Positions 1-10,489 of a DNA stretch of 64,000 nucleotides are shown here, piece by piece. Under the pieces are notes generated by a model that searched no databases, was not told the DNA's origin, and saw only the letters and a list, made by a program, of their open reading frames with translations. The DNA lies in assembly GCF_045679555.1 (NCBI RefSeq), contig NC_092094.1, positions 38,351,430 through 38,415,429 of the forward strand, read 5' to 3'. Both the position numbers and the translations under genes were made by a program. Each line of letters opens with the position of its first letter. Within the stretch, counting starts at the first letter, position 1. This DNA comes from Salvelinus alpinus (Eukaryota > Chordata > Actinopteri > Salmoniformes > Salmonidae).

Positions 1-640
1 GCAGAAACACGCACCTTCAAAAATCCAGCCCGCGCTTCTGCAAAACACACACGTCCAGTAGCATGTTCATTAAGCCAATCTATGATGCAGGAGATGGATT
101 CTGATTTAGAGAGAATTAAAATAGAGGCAGACAGAGCACTTGCAAAGGACATAGAATTCCCTCACTGTTTGAGAGCCAGTGAGTGAGTTACCAAACTGGA
201 CCTCCTGCTGCTAGAGACAGCTGTCAGCCTGTCACTATGTTCAATTCACTATGCATGTGCAGCTGCCAGCAAGTCAGGTAGCAACAGGACAGGCTACTAC
301 AGTCATGAACCAGGCAGTCAGCCATTTAATTTATTAAACCCAGGCCAGTCATAAGACACCATCAATACTGGCAGTCGTAGGTGCATTGTTTCCAACCAAC
401 AGATGCCTGAAACAGTAGTCCTAAAAATAAGGTTATGCTTTGGCTAACTAAATCACACAAGGAAACGGTTCTCGTAGTTGATACATTGGACATGAGATGG
501 ATGCAGTGCACAATTACATCCAATCAAGGACCTAAGGAAATCAGAAACAATTCTGCAAGTAGTTTATCAACAAATCACAACATACCTACACTAGCTCGAT
601 TTGCAAACAGCTCCTTTACAACCAGTTTCCTTGAAATACG
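1..640. other. No recognised feature
   Basis: No convincing exon, RNA gene or repeat end was recognised. If the first exon at 4629-4860 is real, this would be intron 1 of that gene. Confidence 0.4.
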
Positions 641-661
641 TAGACATGTAGCTACAGAATG

Positions 662-2212
662 TACACCTGATAATGTGATATAACCAAAGATTTTTGGTAT
701 CCATTACTGGGCGTTACAGGTTGGCCTATACAAAACCTTGGTATTGGAGATACATGTTTGGCTGAATCGAACGAATGTGGTATCTTTTAAAATGTCAGTG
801 TCCCGTTGCATGTGGTTCGTTTTCACTTAGAAAATGCGCCATTACTAAAATAAATAGGTTTCTCCATGGCGCGGCCATCTTGTCGATTTAAAATCTTCTA
901 TCACTGATCGACATATGTCAGTGTCATGACATGCAACACTTTGGGGTGGACCCACCTGTCTCAATCAATGAGAGAAGACTTGAAAATACAAGATGGCGGC
1001 ATGTATACTTTGGGATTACGTCGAAGCAAAAAATGTAATTCAATAAAGTAGCTTTTTTTATACAAACGATCCACCTGCAACTGGACATGAAGATTTTAGA
1101 AGATACTTTTGGCCATGTAGTGTATGTGGAAACCTATTCAAATTTGTGGATTTGGCTACTTCAGCCACCCCCGTTGCTGACAGGTGTATAGAATTGAGCA
1201 CAGCCATGCAATCTCCATAGACAAACATTGACAGCTGAATAGCCTGTACTGAAGAGTTCAGTGACTTTCAACATGGCACCATCATAGGATGCCACCTTTC
1301 CAACAAGTCAGTTCGTCACATTTCTGCCCTGCTAGAGCTGCCCCAGTCAGTACTGTTATTGTGGAAACGTCAAGGAGCAACAACTGCTCAGCCGCGACAG
1401 GCCACACAAGCTCACAGAACCGGCCTGCGAAGTGCATAATTTAAAAAAATAAAATAAAAAATAGAAGAAAGTAAAACGCCTTCCCTCGGTAGCAACACTC
1501 ACTACAGAGTTCCAAACTGACTCTTGAAGCAATGTCAGCACAAGAACTGTTCGTCTGGAGCGTCATGAAATTTGTTTCCATGGCAGAGCAGCCGCACACA
1601 AGCCTAAGATCACCATGTGCAATGCCAAGCGTCGGCTGGAGTGGTGTAAAGCTCACCGCCATTGGTCTCTGGAGAAGTGAAAATGTGTTCTCTGGAGTGA
1701 TGAATCACTCTTCATCTGGCAGTGCACAAAGCGAGGTACATACAGAAATGGTTTGTCAAGAATGATGTGGAAGAACTTGACTGGTCTGCACAGAGCCCTG
1801 ATCGCAACCCCATCGAAGACCTTTGGGATGAATTGGGACGACTGCGAAACAGGCCTAATCGCCCAAAAGTAGTGCCTGACCTCACTAATGCTTGAATGGA
1901 AGCAAGTCCTTGCAGAAATGTTCCAACATGTAGTGGAAAGTCTTCCCAGAAGAGTGGAGCCTGTTATAACAAAGGGGGACCAACTCCATTTTAATGCCCA
2001 TGATTTTGGAATGGGACGTTCGACAAGCAGGTGTCCACGACAAGCAGGTGGCCAAACATGTAGTGTACATGTTTGGCCGAATCGAGAACGAAGACAGTAT
2101 CACCAAGTTAAAGTTGGTAGTACATTTTCTGTACTACACCAAACAGTACCTATCCTTTAATGCCCAGTAATGGATACCAAAAATCTTTGGTTATATCACA
2201 TTATCGGGTGTA
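662..2212. mobile_element. Inverted-repeat-bounded element with a Tc1 relic inside
   Basis: 55-bp inverted ends at 662-716 and 2158-2212 differ at two positions only (core GATATAACCAAAGATTTTTG). They bound 1551 bp. A Tc1-like relic occupies 1103-2068 within it. The class of the outer element is not recognised and no target duplication was confirmed. Confidence 0.6.
1103..2068 (+). mobile_element. Tc1-like transposon relic
   Basis: It contains degraded pieces of a Tc1 transposase (CCAGTCAGTACTGTTATTGT region at 1340-1365, TGGAGTGATGAATCACTC at 1693-1710, AACCCCATCGAAGACCTTTG at 1807-1826). The right part has the salmonid family pattern GTTCGACAAGCAGGTGTCCA. The same family recurs at 24900-25560 and 54167-58081. 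No intact frame remains. The left terminal repeat appears inverted in place (see findings). Confidence 0.7.
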
Positions 2213-2769
2213 ACAATCTGTAGCTAGTTGACATGTATGACTCGATAAAGTAGCCCGAGTTACATTCTCCATTTTAAATTAAAATCAGCAGCCAGGTAAG
2301 ACGCAGACCATCAGAAGGACGCCGCATTGGCACATTCAGCAAACCTGATCTAAGACAGTGGATATTCGTCAAATCTGTCATGATTGATGTATTGTAACAG
2401 GCCCAAAATGTGGTTACTAATGTACGATTTGGATATTTGGCTGCATAACATTTAGAAGTTGTCCCTTTTCTGATTTAGAAGAAATGCCTGCTAAATGCTA
2501 ACTCCCATTAGTATAAGTTGGTAGCATAGCTAGCATACAGAAATCAGGTGGTGGTAGTCAGTCATTTTTAACTGTAAAGAACTTGATTGGTGACAACATG
2601 AACATATATTGGGGTTGACAGTCATACAAGCATTATACTATATTTTTACCTCAACTACAGCCTACATGTTGGTTAATTTTGCTGGGGGAGCATGAGGAGA
2701 TTCAGGATCTTTCCTCCACGCATTTCCATGGTTTTGGTCGACCTCTTTATCACATCCATTTTACTCGGC

Positions 2770-3715
2770 CATTATCAATAAAATGTCAATACAGAGTTCG
2801 ATTTGGTTTGTAGTTGTCAATGGTTTTTGCAGAGCTGGGGTACTCATTGCCCCCCAGCACCGCTAAACCCCATTGACAACTACGTGCCATTTAAGGGATT
2901 TAAATTAAGGTTATAACTATTTGGTTAACGTCACCTCTCGAAGAGCATAGTAAGAACTACACATTAACAATTATTCCACATTTAGCCATCTAAGAGTTAT
3001 ACAGCAAGTAACTGCATGCTTTTCACAATCAGTAAACATCAACTGATCATGTAACTTCAGAGACCTATCTAGCTAAGCAAACAAGATGTCATTAGGTTGC
3101 TTCATTAGAGATGAGGCTTTTGGAAAGGGCTTGACCTCAGCAAGTCTTCCTTCTGGGCAAAGTTGTCAGTTGGACTACTGCCATCACCACTATAAATAGC
3201 AAGCAAATCAAACAATATTTGGATATAGCCATCTAATTTATCCCCTGAAGGTGAGCTTGTTAACTAGCCATATTGACGTGATATGTTATCAGCTAGCTAT
3301 CCAATCTGATGTGGTCCATCAATCAATGTGGCCTATCATGTCTGTCAGCACCGATTCAACACTAAAAAACAATGTTGACAGGATGGGAAATTAACCTAAA
3401 CCACTCATACTTTCCAGGTATAGTTGATTTTTATATCACTCAAATATCCAATTAATGGTGGCATTTGAGAGATATATCGTGAGGCTCCACTCACATACTG
3501 TATCTGAAATTACATAATATATACTTATCATTAAAATCATGCTATATCTGCGCTACTGTTTTGCATGGGATTATTAGAAATGTGTAGTTCTGACTAGGCT
3601 CTTCAAGAGATGATATACAAAACCAAATAGTTAACATTTATTTCACAATCCCTTGAACGGCACGCAGTTGTCAATGGTTGCTCTGCACCGTATTGTGATG
3701 TTTTATTGACATGTA
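2770..3715. mobile_element. Inverted-repeat element, MITE-like
   Basis: Arms at about 2873-2965 and 3579-3674 are inverted copies at roughly 80% identity (shared TTGACAACT, AACTATTTGGTT, GAAGAGC.TAGT.AGAACTACACATT). Similarity extends outward to TCAATAAAA at 2776 and 3704. The left arm carries a small internal insertion or duplication around 2810-2870. There is no coding potential inside. Confidence 0.5.
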
Positions 3716-4628
3716 TATGTATATTTTCAAAGGAAAATAGGCTATATTTTCAGTTTAAGATTTATGGATAAACATGGGATTAGGAAAATAAAGTAAAGGT
3801 TGACAGAGGTGATGCAGAACCTGCCACATATGATTGGTACAACTAGTCTACAATCAAATCAGGCTGGAACGCGCCCATTCATGTCAGCGTAGCACTGACA
3901 TCGCTAACTTCAGACATGTTTGACATTCAAAGACAGCGCTTTTGCAAACAGGTGCAGGGTTGCAAGGTATGTATATTCAACTAACTAGCTATGGAGGCCC
4001 AGACTCTGCGAACAAATCTGCTGAGACGATGTCGTCACCATAGCAAACGTATGCGCTAACGTTAGCGTAGCTAACGTTACAACATAAACAAATCAATGTT
4101 CGCTAGCAGCTAGTTATCCAACATTGCTTCACAAAACCGCAAAATGTTCACTTGCTGTGTAAACTAGGTAAAGTTAACGTTAGATGACAAATTCGGTAAA
4201 TTGCATGAGTTGAGCCAATTTTGGCATGGCATGGGAGCCAGCAATCTTACTAGCTAGCTACTGTAACGTTAGCTAGTTGTTTAGTAGTAGAGAGCGCGGC
4301 CTACCCGAATCGTGTAGCCAAAACTGGGCAGTTAGCTAACATTAGTTAGCTACTGTACTGTAGCTAGGTCAGAACACCTAACTAGGTACAACAAAGCCTC
4401 CCATGTGGTGACCGGAATTATCACTTAACCATCCACATATCTAGTTAGATAGTGTACCAGATAATTTAACGTTAGCCAGCATATCTAGTTTACGACGTGA
4501 AGTAGCTAACGGTAACTATCTAACGTTAACAGTTAGCTGAACTCGCTATTATGAAGATGGCTATGTAACAACGTTAGCATCGGTGTTGTTTTTCGAGTAC
4601 ATCCCGGTAAAACATCCGCACTACTTAC
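3716..4628. other. AT-rich segment with many GTTAGCTAGC motifs
   Basis: From about 4040 to 4560, GTTAGC, AGCTAGC and AACGTTA recur many times without a fixed period. This is common in teleost 5' introns. No exon was recognised. Confidence 0.4.
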
Positions 4629-4860
4629 CTTGGATGAAATGTCCTTTTTATATTGTAGCTAGCTACTGCGACGTAATCCACAAGGGATTCCACTCCAATT
4701 CTACAGTCCTTCACTCTTTAGCTACAGTGTTTCCACATTCGCGTTGTACTGGAGACGAGACGACTATCGTCCAAGTACTCACCGGTCTCGTGACCGCGCA
4801 CAGTTGTTGAAATAGTTTCTCACGAGAGCGGCGCAAAGGAGCGCGCGCTTTATCTACATG
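4629..4860 (-). promoter_or_regulatory. Candidate promoter and non-coding first exon of the next minus-strand gene
   Basis: 4795-4850 is rich in CpG (repeated CGCG, GCGGCGC). On the minus strand, the sequence after it has two strong donor matches: ACCG|GTGAGT with the exon ending at 4783, and CCAAG|GTAAGT with the exon ending at 4629. This suggests a 5' UTR exon reading leftward. In vertebrates siah1 lies downstream of n4bp1 in the same orientation, so siah1 is the likely owner, but no siah1 coding sequence is in the window. Confidence 0.35.
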
Positions 4861-5208
4861 AATGCACTAATGGTTGTAGTAGGCGTCATGAAAAAATCTT
4901 TACAGTATCCAAACAGTAGCAGCTAATATGGTATTCTGCTTTATTTGTGAGCTTAATCTACCACACTCTGTATTTACTTGGGCTACTAAACCACTCATTA
5001 TCCTGTAATGGAACCACAGTAATTTAAATTGAAAAGTGGAAATGGAATTTTAAAAAATAGGCCTATGGCTATGCTGTGTTAAGGTTGGGTAGGCTACTTT
5101 CTAAATGTAATCCGTTACAGTTACAAGTTACCTGTCCAAAATTGTAATCTGCAACGTAACTTTTGGATTACCCAAACTCAGTAATGTAATCCGATTACTT
5201 TCCCCTTA

Positions 5209-6912
5209 AGAACGGGTACAGACCTATATCTATCCTACCCTGCCTTTCTAAGGTCTTCGAAAGCCAAGTTAACAAACAGATCACCGACCATTTCAAATCC
5301 CACCGTACCTTCTCCGCTATGTAATCTGGTTTCCAAGCTGATCATGGGTGCACCCCAGCCACGCTCAAGGTCCTAAACGATATCATAACCTCCATCGATA
5401 AAAGACAATACTGTGCAGCCGTGTTCATTGACCTGGCCAAGGCTTTCGACTATGTCAATCGCCGCATTCTTATCGGCAGACTCGACAGCCTTGGTTTCTC
5501 AAATGACTGCCTCGCCTGGTTCACCAACTACTTCTCAGACAGAGTTCAGTGGGTCAAATCGGAGGGCCTGTTGTTCAAACCTCTGGCAGTCTCTATGTCG
5601 GTGCCACAGGGTTCAATTCTCGGGCCGACTCTTTTCTCTGTATACATCAATGATGTCGCTCTTGCTGCTGGTGATTCTCTGATTCACCTCTACGCAGATG
5701 ACACCATTCTGTATACTTCTGGCCCTTCTGTGTTAACTAACCTCCAGACAAGCTTCAATGCCATACAACTCTCCTTCCGTGGCTCCAACTGCTCTTAAAT
5801 GCAAGTAAAACTAAATGCATGCTCTTCAACCAATCGCTGCCCGCACTTGCCCACCCATCTAGCATCACTACTCTGGACGGTTCTGACTTAGAATATGTGG
5901 ACAACTACAAATACCTAGGTGTCTGGTTAGACTGTAACCTCTTTTTCCAGACTCACATTACGCATCTCCAATCCAAAATTAAATCTATAATTGGCTTCCT
6001 ATTTCGCAACAAAGCATACTTCACTCATGCTTCTAAACATACCCTCGTAAAACTGACTATCCTACCAATCCTTGACTTCGGTGATGTAATTTACAAAATA
6101 GCCTCCAACACTCTACTCAGCAAACTGGATGCAGTCTATCACAGTGCCATCCGTTTTGTCACCAAAGCCCCATGTACTACCCACTACTGCGACCTGTATG
6201 CTCTCGTTGGCTGGCCCTCGCTTCATATTCGTCGCCAGACCCACTGGCTCCAGGTCATCTATAAGTCTTTGCTATGTAAAGCCCCACCTTATCTCAGCTC
6301 ACTGGTCACCATTGCAGCACTGACCCGTAGCACGCGCTCCAGCAGGTATATTTCATCACTGGTCACCCACAAAGCCAATTCCTCCTTTGGCTGCCTTTCC
6401 TTCCAGTTCTCTGCTGCCAATGACTGGAACGAATTGCAAAAATCACTGAAGCTGGAGACTCATATCTCCCTCACTAACTTTAAGCATCAGCTGTCAGAGC
6501 AGCTCACAGATCATTGCACCTGTACATAGCCCTTCTGTAAATAGCCCATCAAACTACCTCATCCCCATATTGTTATTATTTTTTTGCTCCTTTGCACCCC
6601 AGTATCTCTACTTGCACATTCATCTTCTGCACATCTATCACTCCAGTGTTTAACTGCTATATTGTAATTATTTTGCCACTACGGCCTATTTATTGCCTTA
6701 CCTCCCTAATCTTACCTGATTTGCACACACTGTATATAGACTTTTCTATTGTGTTATTGTCTGTACCTTTGTTTATTTCATGTGTAACTCGGTGTTGTTG
6801 TTTGTGTCGCACTGCTTTGCTTTATCCTGGCCAGGTCGCAGTTGTAAATGAGAACTTGTTCTCAACTAGCCTACCTGGTTAAATAAAGGTGAAATAAAAA
6901 TAAATAAATAAT
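5209..6912 (+). mobile_element. 5'-truncated Jockey-superfamily LINE (RSg-1/Rex1-like)
   Basis: The reverse transcriptase region starts mid-domain and runs to the 3' end. The tail is GGTTAAATAAAGGTGAAATA followed by AATAAA-type repeats. The CCTGGTTAAATAAAGGT tail is the one shared by the salmonid RSg-1 LINE and HpaI SINEs. Its left junction interrupts the fold-back arm after TACTTTCCCCTT. Confidence 0.75.
5230..6529 (+). pseudogene. LINE reverse transcriptase, broken
   Basis: Visible motifs are RPISILPCLSKVFE, FIDLAKAFDYVNRRIL, VPQGSILGPTLFSVYINDV and HLYADDTILY (catalytic DD kept). The C-terminal part 5819-6529 continues as YKYLGVWLDCNLFFQTHIT and ends NDWNELQKSLKLETHISLTN. A stop (TAG near 5322) and a frame change near 5790-5815 break the frame. 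The endonuclease region is missing through 5' truncation. Confidence 0.75.
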
Positions 6913-7117
6913 AAAAAATAGGCATTAGAAGAGGACAAAAAGGATCCATCAAACACATTTGATGTGTCATCATAGTGGTCTCTGACTTGTGGTCAGACTC
7001 GCTCAGGTTCAACATACTTAAACTTTGGGCTTTTTTCAATGCTGAATTGAATGTCATTGAGAAAACAGAAAGATGTCATAATCTATTTTTTTGACAAACA
7101 TTCTTTCTGAATTTGAA

Positions 7118-7350
7118 AGTAGTCCAATAAGTAATCAATCAATCAAATATATTTATAAAGCCCTTTTTACATCAGCCAATGTCACAAAGTCCTATACAGA
7201 AACCTAGCCTTAAACCCCAAACAGCAAGCAATGCAGATGTAGAAGCACAGTGGCTTGGAAAAACTCCCTAGAAAGGAAGGAACGTAGGAAGAAACCTAGA
7301 GAGGACCCATGCTCTGAGGGGTGGCCAGTCCTCTTCTGACTGTGCCGGGT
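7118..7350 (-). mobile_element. 3' end fragment of an L2-type LINE
   Basis: It is the reverse complement of the 3' terminus of the L2-type LINEs at 9160-9376 and 44280-44510 (shared CCTAGAGAGGACCCATGCTC / GGGGTGGCCAGTCCTCTTCT). It lies in the centre of the fold-back element. Confidence 0.7.
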
Positions 7351-7633
7351 TGAGATAGTTGCCTGTCCAAAATAATCATCTAGTTTTTTTAAAGTATCTG
7401 TAATACATTACAGCTAAAATATTGTAATCAGATTACAGATACTTTTGAAAAACTAGATGAATACTTACTGTATTTCTTTTAAATTTAGAAAATATGTTTC
7501 CGAAAAGAAAAAAATGACACCTTTCTGTTTTCTCAATGACATTCAATTAAGCATTGAAAAAAGGGACAGGTTAAGGTTTTGTTCCACCTGATCATCTGAC
7601 CACAAGTCAGAGACCCCTATGCTGACACACCAA

Positions 7634-9376
7634 CTGTGAAGCGTTACTCTGGACCCTGATCTCTCTTTTGACGAACATATCAAGACTTTTTCAAGGACAG
7701 CTTTTTTCCATCTACGTAACATTGCAAAAATCAGAAACTTTCTGTCCAAAAAGGATGCAGAAAAATGAATCCATGCTTTTGTTACTTCTAGGTTAGTCTA
7801 CTGCAATGCTCTACTTTCCGGCTACCCGGATAAAGCACTAAATAAACTTCAGTTAGTACTAAATACGGCTGCTGGAATCCTGACTAGAACCAAAAAATGT
7901 GATCATATTACTCCAGTGCTAGCCTCCCTACACTGGCTTCCTGTTAAGGCAAGGGCTGATTTCAAGGTTTTACTGCTAACCTACAAAGCATTACATGGGC
8001 TTGCTCCTACCTATCTTTCCGATTTGGTCCTGCCGTACATACCTACACGTACCCTACGGTCACAAGACGCAGGCCTCCTAATTGTCCCTAGAATTTCTAA
8101 GCAAACAGCTGGAGGCAGGGCTTTCTCCTATAGAGCTCCATTTTTATGGAACGGTCTGCCTACCCATGTGAGAGACGCAGACTCGGTCTCAACCTTTAAG
8201 TCTTTACTGAAGACTCATCTCTTCAGTAGGTCATATGATTGAGTGTAGTCTGGCCCAGGAGTGTGAAGGTGAACGGAAAGGCTCTGGAGCAACGGACCGC
8301 CCTTGCTGTCTCTGCCTGGCCGGTTCCCCTCTCTCCACTGGGATTCTCTGCCTCTAACCCTATTACAGGGGTAGAGTCACTGGCTTACTGGTGCTCTTTC
8401 ATGCCGTCCCTAGGAGGGGTGCATCATTTGAGTGGGTTGAGTCACTGACGTGATCTTCCTGTCTGGGTTGGCCATGGCGGAGATCTTTGTGGGCTATACT
8501 CGGCCTTGTCTCAGGATGGTAAGTTGGTGGTTGAAGATATCCCTCTAGTGGTGTGGGGGCTGTGCTTTGGCAAAGTGGGTGGGGTTATATCCTTCCTGTT
8601 TGGCCCTGTCCGGGGGTATCATCAGATGGGGCCACAGTGTCTCCTGACCCCTCCTGTCTCAGCCTCCAGTATTTATGCTGCAGTAGTTTATGTGTCGGGG
8701 GGCTAGGGTCAGTTTGTTATATCTGGAGTACTTCTCCTGTCTTATCCGGTGTCCTGTGTGAATTTAAGTATGCTCTCTCTAATTCTCTCTCTCTTTCTTT
8801 CTCTCTCTCGTAGGACCTGTGCCCTAGGAGCATGCCTCAGGACTACCTGACATGATGACTCCTTGCTGTCCCCAGTCCACCTGGCCGTGCTGCTGCTCCA
8901 GTTTCAACTGTTCTGCCTGCGGCTATGGAACCCTGACCTGTTCACCGGACGTGCTACCTGTCCCAGACCTACTGTTTTCAACTCTCTAGAGACTGCAGGA
9001 GCGGTAGAGATACTCTTAATGATCGGCTATGAAAAGCCAACTGACATTTACTCCTGAGGTGCTGACTTGCTGCACCCTCAACAACTACTGTGATTATTAT
9101 TATTTGACCATGCTGGTAATTTATGAACATTTGAACATCTTGGCCATGTTCTGTTATAATCTCCACCCGGCACAGCCAGAAGAGGACTGGCCACCCCTCA
9201 TAGCCTGGTTCCTCTCTAGGTTTCTTCCTAGGTTTTGGCCTTTCTAGGGAGTTTCTCCTAGCCACTGTGCTTCTACACCTGCATTGCTTGCTGTTTTGGG
9301 TTTTAGGCTGGGTTTCTGTACAGCACTTTGAGATATCAGCTGATGTAAGAAGGGCTATATAAATAAATTTGATTTG
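7634..9376 (+). mobile_element. 5'-truncated L2-type LINE, copy A
   Basis: It is closely similar to copy B at 42445-44510 along the C-terminal coding part and the approximately 1.1 kb 3' UTR. It ends ATAAATTTGATTTGA. The likely target duplication ACACCAA lies at 7627-7633 and 9377-9383. Its start matches copy B at CTGTGAAGG with 7 bp missing. A CT-rich microsatellite sits at about 8777-8812. Confidence 0.8.
7641..8242 (+). pseudogene. L2-type LINE ORF C-terminus, broken
   Basis: The C-terminal domain after the reverse transcriptase is visible: [20 protein letters not shown] through [20 protein letters not shown] to SLLKTHLFSRSYD. A TGA at about 7766-7768 replaces a Leu codon of copy B, so only the last 108 codons (7916-8242) lie in one long frame. 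Confidence 0.7.
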
Positions 9377-9606
9377 ACACCAAATGCGTTTGATGGATCA
9401 TTTTTGTCTTCTTCTAATGCCTCTTCAGAGCAAAGTAATCCAAAAGTAACTGAAAGTAACCAGATTACATTATTGAGTTTGGGTAATCCAAAAGTTACGT
9501 TACTGATTACAATTTTGGACAGGTAACTAGTAAGTAATGGATTACATTTAGAAAGTAACCTACCCAACCCTGTCAGTTAGCCTATTATGACTCATCTCAA
9601 CCAGAC

Positions 9607-9788
9607 TTCCCCTATATTTTTTATTTTTATTTTACCGTTATTTTACCAGGTAAGTTGACTGAGAACACGTTCTCATTTGCAGCAACGACCTGGGGAATAG
9701 TTACAGGGGAGAGGAGGGGGATGAATGAGCCAATTGTAAACTGGGGATTATTAGGTGACCGTGATGGTTGAGGGCCAGATTGGGAATT

Positions 9789-9822
<34 letters not shown>

Positions 9823-10085
9823 ACGATAAGTGCCATGGGATCTTTAATGACCTCAGAGAGTCAGGACACCCGTTTAACGTCCCATCCGAAAGACGGCACC
9901 CTACACAGAGCAGTGTCCCCAATCACTGCCCTGGGGCATTGGGATCTTTGTTTAGACCAGAGGAAAGAGTGCCTCCTAGTGGCCCTCCAACACCACTTCC
10001 AGCAGCACCTGGTCTCCCATCCAGGGACTGACCAGGACCAACCCTGCTTAGCTTCAGAAGCAAGCCAGCAGTGGTATTGCCCTCT
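9607..10085 (-). mobile_element. 5S-rRNA-derived SINE
   Basis: Read on the minus strand, the 5' head matches 5S rRNA internal control sequence (plus-strand GACCAACCCTGCTTAGCTTC at 10037-10056 and CTGGTCTCCCATCCAGGGAC at 10008-10027 are antisense 5S). The body is followed by a tail CCTGGTAAAATAACGGTAAA, resembling the LINE tails here. It is not a functional 5S gene, as only part of the 5S is present. Confidence 0.8.
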
Positions 10086-10480
10086 CTCTCTGTCTTGTTT
10101 ACTTGGTTTCAAGGACATGCAAATGATGTACACGTTTACTTCAAACAAAACATTAGCCTCTGCAAGTGCAATACAGGTCCTGTTAGTTAATGGAAGTTGG
10201 AACTCTTGGATCTGGAATTCATTGCACACTCATTTTATACATTATTTCTGTGCTCTTTCCAGCTGAAGAATTTGCCTGCTCAGCCACTGACAGGATATTA
10301 CATCAGTGTTGGCAGCTTTGCAGCAGATGGAGGCACTATAGTCTGAGGCTTTGTAACCCCTCCCTTGGCTTTAAAACCAGGTCGTGAAGTGAGGATAATA
10401 CATGTACAGTTCATAGCCCTTTTAATCTGAATGAAGTGACACACAACAACAAAGATAATGAATAGCTTACTGTAGATACA
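10086..10480. other. No recognised feature
   Basis: No exon or known repeat end was recognised. A long overlapping open frame on each strand near 9835-10266 belongs to the SINE and has no recognisable product. Confidence 0.35.
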
Positions 10481-10489
10481 ATTCTGGTG

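Larger units (their letters stand above)
5083..9573. mobile_element. Fold-back DNA element with long inverted arms, each split by a LINE
   Basis: The outer arms 5083-5208 and about 9397-9573 are inverted copies (AGGTTGGGTAGGCTACTTTC; TGTCCAAAATTGTAATC; AACTTTTGGATTACCCAAAC). Inner arms 6915-7080 and 7525-7633 are also inverted copies (GTCTCTGACTTGTGGTCAGA; GAATTGAATGTCATTGAGAA). Between outer and inner arm the left side holds a LINE at 5209-6912 and the right side a different LINE at 7634-9376. Removing them gives one element with arms of about 400 bp. No transposase is seen. Confidence 0.65.

Noticed and set aside
435..683. 82-codon plus-strand frame near the left edge
   Set aside because: No recognisable motif; it runs into the inverted end of the element at 662.
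1441..2160. Short frames of 73-90 codons on both strands
   Set aside because: They lie in a Tc1 relic and show no protein-like conservation apart from transposase debris in other frames.
4583..4810. 75-codon plus-strand frame
   Set aside because: It overlaps the CpG-rich promoter-like block and reads against the splice donors there; no recognisable protein.
10008..10075. Possible 5S rRNA gene
   Set aside because: Only part of 5S is present, in antisense, attached to a SINE body and LINE-like tail.
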